DNA of 64,000 nt from Georgenia wutianyii (GTDB lineage: Bacteria; Actinomycetota; Actinomycetes; Actinomycetales; Actinomycetaceae): positions 3,286,001 to 3,350,000 of the forward strand of contig NZ_CP040899.1 of NCBI RefSeq assembly GCF_006349365.1, read 5' to 3'. Below are positions 1-8,041 of this stretch, piece after piece (positions within the stretch are counted from its first letter, which is position 1; each line of letters opens with the position of its first letter). The notes under the pieces are model-generated. The model had not been told where the DNA came from, ran no database searches, and saw only the letters and a program-made list of their open reading frames with translations. The position numbers and the translations under genes were made by a program.

Positions 1-210
1 GCGGAGAAGGTCGTCCTCGAGCGGACCAACCTCGGGATCGACGCGGTGCCCGGGGAGGCGCAGCGGGCCGTCCTCGAGGTCGTCGGGCCGATCTTCGTCG
101 AGACCGGCGACGTCCGCTCCCAGGAGCAGATCGACGAGGCACTCGACACCCTCCTCGTGGACACCTACGCCCGCCGGGCCGACCCGGCCGGCGCGGGCGG
201 CGCGGGCTGA
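1..210 (+). CDS. ssuA: ABC transporter substrate-binding protein, C-terminal fragment (sulfonate/nitrate family)
   Basis: Only the last 69 codons are inside the window; the start lies to the left. The frame is open from base 1 and ends at TGA 208-210, which overlaps the ATG (210-212) of the permease gene as TGATG, so the two are translationally coupled. The remaining part is a charged helical C-lobe (for example ETGDVRSQEQIDEALDTLL), as expected for a periplasmic-binding-like lipoprotein of the SsuA/TauA/NrtA group. The assignment rests mainly on the downstream permease; the ligand cannot be told from the fragment. Confidence 0.6.
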   Translation, partial: AEKVVLERTNLGIDAVPGEAQRAVLEVVGPIFVETGDVRSQEQIDEALDTLLVDTYARRADPAGAGGAG

Positions 211-1046
211 TGGCCGCGACCGTCGAGGGCGCTGCCCGCCCCGTCGTCGTCCCGGTGGGCGAGGAGCGGGCGGTGCCGGCCCCCGGCCCCACGCGCGTTC
301 ACCGGTGGCACCGGCTGGCGGCCGTCGTCGTCCCGCTCGCGCTGCTCGGGCTGTGGCACCTCCTCACCGCCGTCACCGGCACCTTCGCGCCCTACCAGCT
401 GCCCTCACCGGCGGCGGTGTGGGCCGCCGGCACCGAGCTCGCCGCCGACGGCACCCTGTGGACGCACGTGGCCATCTCCACCCAGCGCGTGCTGCTCGGC
501 TTCGCGGTCGGCGCGGCGGCGGGCCTGGCGGTGGGAGCGCTCGTCGGCCTGTCGCGGTGGGCCGACACCCTGCTCGCCGGGACGGTCGGGGCGCTGCGCG
601 CAGTCCCGTCCCTCGCCTGGGTGCCGCTGCTCATCCTGTGGATCGGCATCAACGAGGACTCCAAGGTCACGCTCATCGCCATCGGCGCCTTCTTCCCCGT
701 CTACACGACGGTGGCGTCCGCGCTGCGGCACGTCGACCCGCACCTCGTCGAGGTCGGCCGGGCCTACGGGTACCGGGGGGTCGGGCTGCTCGCGCGCGTC
801 CAGCTCCCGGCCGTCACCCCGGCCGTCGCCGCCGGGCTGCGCCTCGCCCTCGCGCAGAGCTGGCTGTTCCTCGTCGCGGCCGAGCTCATCGCCTCGTCGA
901 TGGGACTGGGCTTCCTCCTCACCGACTCCCAGAACAACGGCCGGGTCGACCGGATCCTCCTCGCCATCCTCGCCCTCGCCGTCCTCGGCAAGGCGACCGA
1001 CGGGCTGCTCGGGGTGGCCGAGCGACGGCTCGCCAAACGCTGGTGA
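210..1046 (+). CDS. ssuC: ABC transporter permease, SsuC/TauC family
   Basis: A 278-residue inner-membrane permease of the BPD_transp_1 family. After a roughly 25-residue cytoplasmic N-terminus there are about six hydrophobic segments. The cytoplasmic EAA-type loop that docks the ATPase is seen around residues 175-200 (GRAYGYRG followed by LPAVTPAVAAGLRLAL). The family (SsuC, TauC, NrtB) moves aliphatic sulfonates, taurine, nitrate or thiamine precursors. The gene is coupled to the binding-protein gene by a TGATG overlap, and no ATPase gene follows, so that subunit is probably upstream of the window. Sulfonate is the most likely substrate class, but this is inference. Confidence 0.8.
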   Translation: MAATVEGAARPVVVPVGEERAVPAPGPTRVHRWHRLAAVVVPLALLGLWHLLTAVTGTFAPYQLPSPAAVWAAGTELAADGTLWTHVAISTQRVLLGFAVGAAAGLAVGALVGLSRWADTLLAGTVGALRAVPSLAWVPLLILWIGINEDSKVTLIAIGAFFPVYTTVASALRHVDPHLVEVGRAYGYRGVGLLARVQLPAVTPAVAAGLRLALAQSWLFLVAAELIASSMGLGFLLTDSQNNGRVDRILLAILALAVLGKATDGLLGVAERRLAKRW

Positions 1047-1064
1047 CGTGTCGGCCGGCGCCAC

Positions 1065-1070
1065 TAGCGT
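1065..1070 (+). promoter_or_regulatory. -10 box TAGCGT, leaderless promoter of the VOC gene
   Basis: TAGCGT (TANNNT type) ends 6 bases before the ATG at 1077, so transcription would begin at or next to the start codon. There is no Shine-Dalgarno sequence in between. Confidence 0.55.
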
Positions 1071-1076
1071 GACGGC

Positions 1077-1436
1077 ATGGTGATGACCCTGGGCATGGTG
1101 ACCTTCGACACGACCGACGCGAACCGTCTCGCCGACTGGTGGGCGGAGCAGACGGGCGGTGAGGTGGTCGAGCGCAACGATGGCTGGTTCGCCATGGTGG
1201 CCGTCCCGTCGCTGCCGGTGCGGCTGGCGTTCCAGAAGGTCGCCGACCCCACGCCGGGCAAGAACCGGGTGCACCTCGACCTCTCGTGCCAGGACCTGGA
1301 CGCCGAGGTCGACCGCCTGCTCGACGCCGGCGCCACGCTCGTCGAGCGCCGCGGGGACGAGAGCTTCCGGTGGGTCACCCTCGCCGACCCGCACGGCAAC
1401 GTCTTCTGCGTGGCCGAGGAGTCCGGGCACTCCTGA
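1077..1436 (+). CDS. VOC family protein (glyoxalase/bleomycin-resistance fold)
   Basis: A single-domain 119-residue protein of the vicinal-oxygen-chelate superfamily, close to the glyoxalase-like group common in actinobacteria. It opens with the first beta-alpha-beta unit (LGMVTFDTTDANRLADWWAE), has the central KNRVHLDLSC strand, and ends with the conserved ADPHGNVFCV strand that carries a metal-ligand Glu or Asp in active members. The substrate is unknown. It appears to be transcribed alone from a leaderless promoter. A paralogous VOC gene with the same NRLHLDL and ADPEGNEFC landmarks lies at 10099-10476. Confidence 0.85.
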   Translation: MVMTLGMVTFDTTDANRLADWWAEQTGGEVVERNDGWFAMVAVPSLPVRLAFQKVADPTPGKNRVHLDLSCQDLDAEVDRLLDAGATLVERRGDESFRWVTLADPHGNVFCVAEESGHS

Positions 1437-1446
1437 GCTGGGGACT

Positions 1447-1472
1447 CCCGCGCCCGGACGGGTGGGCGCGGG
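1447..1472. terminator. Hairpin between convergent genes
   Basis: CCCGCGCCC (1447-1455) and GGGCGCGGG (1464-1472) form a perfect 9-bp GC stem with an 8-base loop, just after the VOC stop codon and before the end of the convergent gene at 1495. It lacks a T-tract, as is common in high-GC actinobacteria, and could serve both directions. Confidence 0.55.
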
Positions 1473-1494
1473 GGGACCTCAGGCGCCGCGAGCG

Positions 1495-2361
1495 TCACCG
1501 GGGCTCGTCGGGTGCCCGCACGACACCGAGGAGTGAGGTCATGGCGGCGGTGAGGGCGCCGTCGCCGCGGACCTCGGCCCGGTCCCGCGCGTCGGCCGGG
1601 CCGAGCCTGCGCGCCGCCAGCCGCCAGAAGGTGTCGGGGTCGAGGACGACCTCGGCGTCCGGGAGACCCTGAACCGGTCCGGGGGTCCACCGGCCCTCCT
1701 TCCGGACGGCGTCCCAGGTGCCGCCGGCGGGCCCGGTGATGCTGAGGCGGGCACGGGTGCCGACCGGTCGCTCGACCTGCCGCAGGCTGAACGGGAGGGC
1801 ACGCGCGAAGGTGTCGACGACGGGCGCCAGGAGGTGTGGCCGGTCGCCGCCAGGGCGCCTGACGGCGTCGCGGACCTGCTGCTCGTGGACCCACAGCTCG
1901 GTGAGCTCCCGGGCCAGGTCGAGCCAGCGCGGGCAGGCGCCGGCGCTCGCCCAGGAGACGTCGGCGTCGGCGCGGGCGTGGAGGTCCTGACCGGCCCACA
2001 GCGTGTCGAGCTGGGGCCCGAGATGGACGAGGAGGTCGATGAGCAGGCGAGGGCTCACCTGCCGCGCGACGGCGACGAACGCCTCGTTGGCGGCGTCGAG
2101 CCGCTCGGGCAGCGAGCCTCCCGGCGGCAGCGCCACCCGGTGGCCGTCACGCGTGGCGGCCAGCCGGCGGACGTGGTCGTGGAGCACGTGCGCGACGACG
2201 TCCTGGACGCTCCAGCCCGGCAGCGCCGGCGCGGCCCACTCCTCGGCGGTGAGGCCCTCGAGCAGGTCGAGGAAGGACGCGCGCTGCTCCGGGAAGAGGG
2301 GCCGCACGTCGAGCGGCACGCCGAACGCGTCGCCCCAGTGACCGCTGCCCGAGCCCTCCAC
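1495..2361 (-). CDS. Maleylpyruvate isomerase family mycothiol-dependent enzyme
   Basis: A 288-residue protein starting at a GTG. The N-terminal part is a DinB-like four-helix bundle (MDMPI_N): the pattern LTAEEWAAPALPGWSVQDVVAHVLHDHVR, split here around residues 36-64, holds the first metal-ligand His. A second HLGPQLD/ELWVHEQQ region follows near residues 110-145, with another candidate His. The C-terminal third resembles the SCP2-like lid of this family (ending in a LARRLGPADARDRAEV-type helix). Known relatives use mycothiol, the actinobacterial thiol, as cofactor for isomerisation or conjugation. The substrate is unknown, and it is monocistronic with convergent neighbours. Confidence 0.75.
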   Translation of the reverse strand: MEGSGSGHWGDAFGVPLDVRPLFPEQRASFLDLLEGLTAEEWAAPALPGWSVQDVVAHVLHDHVRRLAATRDGHRVALPPGGSLPERLDAANEAFVAVARQVSPRLLIDLLVHLGPQLDTLWAGQDLHARADADVSWASAGACPRWLDLARELTELWVHEQQVRDAVRRPGGDRPHLLAPVVDTFARALPFSLRQVERPVGTRARLSITGPAGGTWDAVRKEGRWTPGPVQGLPDAEVVLDPDTFWRLAARRLGPADARDRAEVRGDGALTAAMTSLLGVVRAPDEPR

Positions 2362-2539
2362 GTCGTCCCCCTCCCTCGGGGCATCATCGCTCGCGTGACG
2401 CGGCCGGTCGAGGGTTTACCGGTCCGGTCGGCCGGCGAGCCGGACGGCACCTCCCGAACCGAGGCGGCGTGTGAGCCAGGCCACAGCGATGTCAGTGGTC
2501 GCCGATAGCGTCAGAGCAACGACGCGGGAGGTGAGCGCA

Positions 2540-4159
2540 GTGGCAGGACCGGTCGAGCTGGAGGCCCAGGGTCTCGCCGCCGCGCCCCGCGGGCCGCGCC
2601 GTGCGACCCACCCCGGCCAGGGGAGCCGGCGGGTCCACCGGTCCCCTGGGGCGGCACCCCTCGTGACCGGACCGTCCACCCCGCCTGGCCCGGACGACCC
2701 GCTCGCGGCGCTCGCCGAGGTGGCTGCCACCCTGTCCACCCTCGCGGGGACCGAGTGGCACGGGCTGCCCGGCCAGGCCGTCCACGACGCGCTCGACCTC
2801 CTCGAGCAGTCCGCGCGGCGTCTGGAGGCGGCCCGCTCAGCCGTCCTCACCGCCGCGGAGGCGAACGGGCTGTGGGCCCTGCACGGCTCGCGGACGTTCG
2901 CCGCCTGGCTGCGTGCTCGCACGGGCTCGACGGCCGCGGCGGCCGCACGCCAGGTCCGCGAGGCGCGGGCGCTGCGTGACCACCTGCCGGTGACGCGGGC
3001 GGCGCTGGGTGCGGGACGACTCGGTGCCCAGCACACCACCGTTCTCGTGCGGGAGACCACCCGCACGGCCCGGCTCCGGTCCCACCTGGCCGACCCCGAG
3101 GTCGGGGAGCGGTTCCTCGTCGAGCAGGCGCAGGAGATGGACGCCGGGACGTTCACCTCGCTCGTCCAGGCCTGGGCGGTCGCGGCCGACCCGGAGGGCG
3201 CGGACCGCGCGTGGCGCGAGGCCGACGGCAAGGAGGAGCTCACCCTCTCCCCCACCACCGGCGGGTGGCAGGTGCGCGGCTGGCTCGACGACGTCTCCGG
3301 CCAGGTCGTCTCCACCGCGCTCGGCGCCCACGCCGGACGCAAGGGCGCCGAGGACGAGCGCACCCCCGCCCAGCGGCGCGCCGCTGCCCTCGTCTCGCTG
3401 GCCCACCAGTCGCTCGACGCCGGCGCGCAGCGGACGGCCGCCCGCATCCGCCCGCACCTCACCGTCACCGTGTCCCTCGAGCTGCTCCGGGCGCTGGCCG
3501 CGGCCACCGGGTCCGCAGTCCCCGCGCACGGTCCCGGTCTGTCGGCAGGCCCGCTCGGGCTGCCCGCCCAGCTCGCGCTGAGCGCGCCGGGCGGTCCGCA
3601 GGACCCCGCCCGTCCCCAGGCGCCCGGGTCGGTCGCGGCCGGTGGGCCGGTGGAGGTCGGTCCCGAGGCGAGCTCGTGGGTGGAGCGCTGGCGGACGGGG
3701 GACGACCACGTCATCTCCACCGCCCTGGACCCCGCCTCGCTGCGCGGGCTCGCTCCCGCCACCCTCGAGGACGGCACCCCCGTCGCACCGGCGCTGCTGG
3801 CCCGCCTGGCGTGCGAGTCACAGCTCTCGCGGGTGGTGTTCGGGCCGGACTCCACGGTGCTGGACGCGGGGCGCGACAAGCGCATCTTCCCCGCCAACCA
3901 GGTACGGGCGATCATCGCCCGCGACAGGCACTGCCAGTGGCCCGGCTGCGACGAGCCGCCCGGTTTCGGCGAGGTCCACCACTCGCTGTGGTGGGCGCTG
4001 CACCGGGGCCGCACCGACGTCGAGCACGGGGTGCTCCTGTGCTGGCACCACCACGACTGGGTCCACGCCCGCCAGGTCACCATCACCCGGTCCTCCGGCC
4101 GGTGGTGGTTCCACGACCGCAACGGCCGGCAAGTCACCGCTCCCGGACCTGGCCCCTGA
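2540..4159 (+). CDS. DUF222 / HNH endonuclease domain protein (13E12-repeat type)
   Basis: A protein of about 539 residues. The N-terminal half is the helical DUF222 domain (ALDLLEQSARRLEAARSAVL region, then FAAWLRARTG). The C-terminus is an HNH nuclease fold: a zinc-knuckle-like CQWPGCDEP, the catalytic stretch FGEVHHSLWWALHRG, and LLCWHHHDWVH. I prefer the GTG at 2540 because GGAGGTG lies 6 bases upstream; an ATG at 2471 in the same frame has no such site. DUF222-HNH genes are often multicopy and scattered in actinobacteria and are suspected mobile repeats. Here the 3' end overlaps a truncated clpP on the other strand. The target of the nuclease is unknown. Confidence 0.85.
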   Translation: MAGPVELEAQGLAAAPRGPRRATHPGQGSRRVHRSPGAAPLVTGPSTPPGPDDPLAALAEVAATLSTLAGTEWHGLPGQAVHDALDLLEQSARRLEAARSAVLTAAEANGLWALHGSRTFAAWLRARTGSTAAAAARQVREARALRDHLPVTRAALGAGRLGAQHTTVLVRETTRTARLRSHLADPEVGERFLVEQAQEMDAGTFTSLVQAWAVAADPEGADRAWREADGKEELTLSPTTGGWQVRGWLDDVSGQVVSTALGAHAGRKGAEDERTPAQRRAAALVSLAHQSLDAGAQRTAARIRPHLTVTVSLELLRALAAATGSAVPAHGPGLSAGPLGLPAQLALSAPGGPQDPARPQAPGSVAAGGPVEVGPEASSWVERWRTGDDHVISTALDPASLRGLAPATLEDGTPVAPALLARLACESQLSRVVFGPDSTVLDAGRDKRIFPANQVRAIIARDRHCQWPGCDEPPGFGEVHHSLWWALHRGRTDVEHGVLLCWHHHDWVHARQVTITRSSGRWWFHDRNGRQVTAPGPGP

Positions 4160-4442
4160 CCGGAGAGGGGACAGGTGCGCCCTCGAGGAGGCTGACGTCG
4201 TTGGGCACCAGCCGCATGACGTCGCGGATCGCGAGCATCGCCGGGACCGACCCGCCGGGCGAGCTGATCCAGAAGCTGATGTCCTCCCTGCCGTCCTCCG
4301 CGGAGAGCAGCAGGAGCTGGGAGCACAGACGGTTGCCTGCCTCCTGGTCGAGCTCGGTGCCGAGCACGATGATGCGCTGGGCCATGAGCCGGTGGGCGAT
4401 CTCCTGGTCGAACGGGACCAGGCCCGTGGTCTGGGTCGTCAT
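4134..4442 (-). pseudogene. clpP-like remnant (N-terminal half only)
   Basis: An intact start (ATG at 4440-4442) leads into about 86 residues of clear ClpP homology: LVPFDQEIAHRLMAQRIIVLG, split over residues 8-28, then QLLLLSAEDGREDISFWI and SSPGGSVPAMLAIRDVM. Similarity stops at about position 4186, just before the GQAASM block that would hold the catalytic Ser; the His and Asp regions are also missing. The frame then runs through 16 unrelated codons to a stop at 4134. The lost part lies where the DUF222-HNH gene ends (stop at 4159, opposite strand), which suggests a rearrangement linked to that gene. It cannot be a working protease; a dominant-negative subunit is conceivable but unsupported. 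Confidence 0.8.
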
Positions 4443-4526
4443 GACGGCATCCCACCCCGCCTGCCCGCGGCACTCACGCTGCCCCGAGCGGATCCGCCCC
4501 CGGCGGACACGCCGAGGGCGGGCGGC

Positions 4527-4532
4527 TACCGT
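4527..4532 (+). promoter_or_regulatory. -10 box TACCGT before the DGPF/sigma pair
   Basis: TACCGT sits in GGCGGCTACCGTGG, 42 bases upstream of the ATG at 4575. The start has its own ribosome site (GGGAGG). The same GGNCTACCGTGN context occurs before hppA (near 22828) and the phosphotransferase gene (near 16820). Confidence 0.45.
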
Positions 4533-4574
4533 GGTCCCACGGCGAGGCGCCCGCACCACCCCCGGGAGGCCGAC

Positions 4575-4913
4575 ATGCGGTATCTCATGCTCATCTGCCA
4601 CGACGCCGAGGTCCACCCCGGCCAGGAGGAGCTCGCCGCCGATCCGGACCACCAGCGGTGGCTCGCCGACGTCACCGGGCGCGGCGCGTTCCTCGGCGGC
4701 GACCGGCTGCGCCCGGCGGAGACCGCGACGAGCGTCCGCGTGCGTGACGGACGCACGCTCGTCACCGACGGCCCGTTCGCCGAGACGAAGGAGTTCGTCG
4801 GCGGCTACGTCCTCCTCGAGTGCGCCGACCTCGACGAGGCGCTCGAGATCGCCGCCGCCCACCCGTTCGCCCGCCGCGGCACCGTCGAGGTCCGGCCGGT
4901 GTGGGAGCCATGA
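4575..4913 (+). CDS. YCII-related DGPF domain protein
   Basis: A 112-residue ferredoxin-like fold protein of the YCII superfamily. It shows the N-terminal MRYLMLICHD strand, the motif LVTDGPFAETKEFVGGYVLL (around residues 61-80) that names the DGPF group, and the closing HPFARRGTVEVRPVWE strand. The stop codon overlaps the start of the sigma-factor gene (ATGA, 4910-4913), so the pair is translationally coupled. DGPF proteins next to ECF sigma factors with a C-terminal TPR extension (ECF42 group) are a known actinobacterial arrangement. The DGPF protein is not an anti-sigma factor in the usual sense, and its biochemical role is unknown. Confidence 0.88.
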   Translation: MRYLMLICHDAEVHPGQEELAADPDHQRWLADVTGRGAFLGGDRLRPAETATSVRVRDGRTLVTDGPFAETKEFVGGYVLLECADLDEALEIAAAHPFARRGTVEVRPVWEP

Positions 4914-6166
4914 CGTCCGACGGGCACGACGCCGTCTCGGACGCGGTCACCGAGGCGTTCCACGCCGAGTGGTCGCAGGTGGTCGCGACGCTCATCCTCC
5001 GCACGGGCGACTGGGACCTCGCGGAGGACGCCGCCCAGGAAGCGTTCACCATCGCCGTGGACCGGTGGCGACGTGAGGGTGTGCCGCGAAACCCCGGCGC
5101 ATGGCTGACGACGACGGCGTACCACTGGGCGGTGGACCGGCTGCGGCGCGAGGCGGTCGGCGCCGCGAAGCACGCGGAGGTGGACCGGCTCGCCGGGCAG
5201 CGCGCGCCGACGGTCGAGTGCCCGGAGGACGACCGGCTGCGGCTGGTCTTCACCTGCTGCCACCCCGCGCTCGCCCTCGACGCACGGGTCGCTCTCACCC
5301 TGCGCGCCGTGGCAGGGCTGACGACGGCGGAGGTGGCCCGCGCCTTCCTCGTCCCCGAGGCGACGATGTCCCAGCGCCTCGTCCGCGCCAAGCGGAAGAT
5401 CCGCCAGGCGGGCATCCCCTACCGTGTCCCTCCCCCCGAGCGCCTGGCGGAGCGGACCGCCGGGGTCCTCGCCGTCGTCTACCTCCTCTTCACCGAGGGG
5501 CACGCCGCGAGCTCGGGCACGAGCCTCCTCCGCAAGGACCTCACGGCCGAGGCCGTGCGCCTGGGTCGGCTCCTCCTCGGGTTGCTCCCGACCGACCCCG
5601 AGGTCCGCGGCCTGCTCGCACTCATGCTCCTCCACGAGTCGCGCCGGCCGGCGCGCACCGACGCCGCCGGCGCGCTGGTCCCGCTCGAGCGCCAGGACCG
5701 TACCCGCTGGGACCAGGACCTCGTCGTCGCAGGCACGGCGCTCCTCGAGGAGGCGCTGGCGGCCGGGCGGCCCGGGACGTACCAGGTGCAGGCGGCGATC
5801 GCGGCCTGCCACGCCTCGGCCCCCGACGCGGAGAGCACCGACTGGCCGCAGGTCGCCGCGCTGTACGGGATGCTCGCCGACCTGTCCCCCTCACCGGTCG
5901 TCGAGCTCAACCGCGCCGTCGCCGTCGCCATGGCGCAGGGACCTTCCGCCGGTCTGCGGATCGTCGACGAGCTCGGAACCTCCGGCGCGCTCGACGGCTA
6001 CCACCTGCTTCCCGCGACGCGTGCCGACCTGCTGCGCCGGCTCGGGCGCGACCCGGAGGCGCGGGCCGCCTACCGCAAGGCGCTCGAGCTGGCCCGCACG
6101 GACGCCGAGCGCGGGTACCTCGCCTCCCGGCTCGCCGAGGTGGGCGGGCCGGGTCAGAACACGTAG
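4910..6166 (+). CDS. ECF sigma factor with C-terminal TPR-like extension (ECF42 type)
   Basis: A 418-residue sigma factor, twice the length of a usual ECF sigma. Region 2 is at about residues 20-90 (LAEDAAQEAFTIAVDRW, with AWLTTTAYHWAVDRLRRE after it). Region 4 is near residues 120-165 (VAGLTTAEVARAFLVPE then MSQRLVRAKRKIR). The remaining 240 residues form an alpha-helical DUF6596/TPR-like extension (VAVVYLLFTEGH, VELNRAVAVAMAQG, HLLPATRADLLRRLGR). In this group the extension replaces an anti-sigma factor as regulator. It overlaps the DGPF gene by 4 bases, and its 3' end overlaps the convergent PPOX gene by 13 bases. Confidence 0.9.
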   Translation: MTSDGHDAVSDAVTEAFHAEWSQVVATLILRTGDWDLAEDAAQEAFTIAVDRWRREGVPRNPGAWLTTTAYHWAVDRLRREAVGAAKHAEVDRLAGQRAPTVECPEDDRLRLVFTCCHPALALDARVALTLRAVAGLTTAEVARAFLVPEATMSQRLVRAKRKIRQAGIPYRVPPPERLAERTAGVLAVVYLLFTEGHAASSGTSLLRKDLTAEAVRLGRLLLGLLPTDPEVRGLLALMLLHESRRPARTDAAGALVPLERQDRTRWDQDLVVAGTALLEEALAAGRPGTYQVQAAIAACHASAPDAESTDWPQVAALYGMLADLSPSPVVELNRAVAVAMAQGPSAGLRIVDELGTSGALDGYHLLPATRADLLRRLGRDPEARAAYRKALELARTDAERGYLASRLAEVGGPGQNT

Positions 6167-6657
6167 CGAGTCTGTCCGAACGGGTTCTTGGCGAAGGCGA
6201 ACGCCCGGTCCGGCGTCACCGTGAAGACCAGCGCCTCACCGCCGTCGGCATGCCGGAAGGCCCCGTCCCTCACGTCGAACTGCCACTGGCCGTCCCACTT
6301 CTCGCCCCACGCCCCGGCGAGTCGGCGCAACACCTGCTGCTCCGTCGTGCGGACCGCCCGCCCCTCGAGCACGACGTCCAGCCCGCGGTCCCACTCCGTC
6401 GAGCCGGTGAGGAGCGCGACGTGCGGGTCGTGCCTGAGGTTGAGGGTCTTCTGCTCGGCAGGGCCCGAGCAGAAGTGCACCGCGTCGTCGAGCGCGACGG
6501 CCACGAGCGGGGTGACGTGCGGCCGTCCGTCCCGCCGCACCGTCGTGAGCCAGCACAGCTGGGCCGTCGCGAGGGCGTCGACGGCCGTCGACCACGGTGT
6601 CGGCACGGCATCGGGGTCGCTGAAGCGTGGGTCGAGGGAGGTGTCCGGCGTGCGCAT
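6154..6657 (-). CDS. Pyridoxamine 5'-phosphate oxidase-like (PPOX) flavin/F420-binding protein
   Basis: A 167-residue split-barrel protein. The typical first strands LCWLTTVRRDGRPHVTPLVA are followed by DDAVHFCSGPAEQKTLNL and then HDPHVALLTGS, the usual order for the actinobacterial PPOX class that binds FMN or F420. The start chosen (ATG 6655-6657) has GGAG 6 bases upstream; a longer frame to 6717 has no ribosome site. Possible roles are reduction of quinones or other small molecules, but the substrate is unknown. It is convergent with the sigma-factor gene. Confidence 0.85.
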   Translation of the reverse strand: MRTPDTSLDPRFSDPDAVPTPWSTAVDALATAQLCWLTTVRRDGRPHVTPLVAVALDDAVHFCSGPAEQKTLNLRHDPHVALLTGSTEWDRGLDVVLEGRAVRTTEQQVLRRLAGAWGEKWDGQWQFDVRDGAFRHADGGEALVFTVTPDRAFAFAKNPFGQTRYVF

Positions 6658-6806
6658 GGTGCTCCTCGAGGTGCAGGGCCGACACCGGGGCAGACCGGCG
6701 GGACGGCTCGAAGTCATCTGCCCGGCGATGTCGGTCCCGGCAGGTGCCGTTCGTCGGTCGGGTGAGAGCTCCGGACAGCGGAGCCCGTACCGGGAGGGGA
6801 ACCACG

Positions 6807-7604
6807 ATGCTGCTCACCGACAAGACGGCCGTCGTCTACGGCGGAGCGGGTGCGATCGGCTCCGCCGTAGCGCGCACCTTCGCCGCCGAGGGTGCCGTCG
6901 TGCACCTCGCCGGGCGCACCCTGGCCACCCTGGAGGAGGTCGCGGGCGAGATCCGCGCCGCCGGCGGGCAGGCGCACGCAGCCGTCGTCGACGCACTGGA
7001 CGGCGGCTCGGTGGCACAGCACGCGGCCGCCGTCATCGCGGAGTCGGGAGGCATCGACGTCAGTCTCAACGCCGTCGGGGTCGACCACGTCCAGGGCGTG
7101 CCCCTCACCGAGCTGCGTCTCGCCGACTTCGAGCTGCCGGTCCGCACGTACACGCGCACGAACTTCCTCACCGCGACGACGGTGGCGCGTCACATGGGAC
7201 GGCGCGGCAGCGGGGTCGTCCTCCTGCTGTCGACGACCGCCGCGCGCGTCGCGATGGCGACCGACGGCTTCGGCCCGGCGAACGCGGCGGTCGAGGCGCT
7301 CGCCGTCCAGCTCGCGGGGGAGGTCGGGCCGCGGGGCGTCCGTGTCGTCGCGCTGCGCCCCGACGGGATCCCGGAGACAGCACGTCACGGCTCCCACGTC
7401 GCCAGGGTGTGGGCACGGATGGCCGAACGCGCGGGGATGACCCTCGCCGAGCTGCTCGAGTCACCCGGCGCGCCGAACGGCCTGCTGCCCGGGCCGGTGC
7501 GCATCCAGGACGTCGCGGACGCCGCGGCGTTCCTCGCCTCCGACAGGGCCGGCGGCCTCACCGCGACGACCCTCAACCTCAGCGGCGGCGCGGTGCTCGG
7601 ATGA
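6807..7604 (+). CDS. SDR-family oxidoreductase lacking the catalytic Tyr/Lys
   Basis: A 265-residue Rossmann protein. The nucleotide-binding motif YGGAGAIGSAVARTF is at residues 11-25, the NAG-equivalent appears as SLNAVGVDHV, and the LLLSTTAA strand precedes the active site. Where active short-chain dehydrogenases have YxxxK this protein reads FGPANAA, so both catalytic Tyr and Lys appear to be replaced. It may bind NAD(P) without classical dehydrogenase activity or use another mechanism. GGGAGGGGA precedes the ATG by about 6 bases. It is convergent with the membrane-protein gene on the other strand, overlapping by 26 bases. Confidence 0.8.
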   Translation: MLLTDKTAVVYGGAGAIGSAVARTFAAEGAVVHLAGRTLATLEEVAGEIRAAGGQAHAAVVDALDGGSVAQHAAAVIAESGGIDVSLNAVGVDHVQGVPLTELRLADFELPVRTYTRTNFLTATTVARHMGRRGSGVVLLLSTTAARVAMATDGFGPANAAVEALAVQLAGEVGPRGVRVVALRPDGIPETARHGSHVARVWARMAERAGMTLAELLESPGAPNGLLPGPVRIQDVADAAAFLASDRAGGLTATTLNLSGGAVLG

Positions 7605-8028
7605 CTCGGGCCGACCGCCCGCGCAGCAGCTGGAGCCCTCGGGCGAGCCCGCCGGCCGCCAGCCCCCACAGCGCACCGACGGCGACCATCACCAGCAGCA
7701 GGAACGGCAGGGCGATGAGTCCGGCCGCCCCGGCGGAGGAGAGCGCCGCGACGGCCGCGACGAGGAACGTGTAGCAGCCGGCGAACACCCCGGTGAGGAC
7801 GAGGGTGGCAACGGGGCGCTCCTCGCGGCCACGGCCGCCCACGACGTAGACCCACAGGGCGGTGACGACGACGGCGAGCACGAGACGTGCCGTGCCGTCG
7901 GTGCGGTCACCGGCGTCCCCGAGCGTGCGGGGCAGGGCGAGGGTGAGAGGGAGCAGCGCGAGGACGAGGGCGAGCCCGACGCGTCGGGCGGGCCATTGAC
8001 GGAGGACGGTTCGGTCGGTGGATGCCAT
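7579..8028 (-). CDS. Small integral membrane protein, unknown function
   Basis: A 149-residue protein with about four hydrophobic segments (VGLALVLALLPLTLAL, LVLAVVVTALWVYVVGG, TLVLTGVFAGCYTFLVAAVA and LIALPFLLLVMVAVGALWG) and basic ends. I recognise no family. Transcription probably starts at the ATG from a TAGCGT box 7 bases upstream. That promoter shares the context GGCGTTCCTAGCGT with the multicopper oxidase promoter at 12583. Confidence 0.7.
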   Translation of the reverse strand: MASTDRTVLRQWPARRVGLALVLALLPLTLALPRTLGDAGDRTDGTARLVLAVVVTALWVYVVGGRGREERPVATLVLTGVFAGCYTFLVAAVAALSSAGAAGLIALPFLLLVMVAVGALWGLAAGGLARGLQLLRGRSARVIRAPRRR

Positions 8029-8035
8029 GCCGACA

Positions 8036-8041
8036 ACGCTA
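8036..8041 (-). promoter_or_regulatory. -10 box TAGCGT, leaderless promoter
   Basis: On the minus strand TAGCGT is followed by 7 bases and the ATG at 8028-8026. The upstream context GGCGTTCC is identical to that of the multicopper oxidase promoter. Confidence 0.5.

Noticed and set aside
2416..2540. Missing C-terminal half of clpP left of the HNH gene
   Set aside because: Minus-strand translation of this stretch shows no ClpP-like His or Asp motifs, so a simple split of clpP by insertion is not supported.
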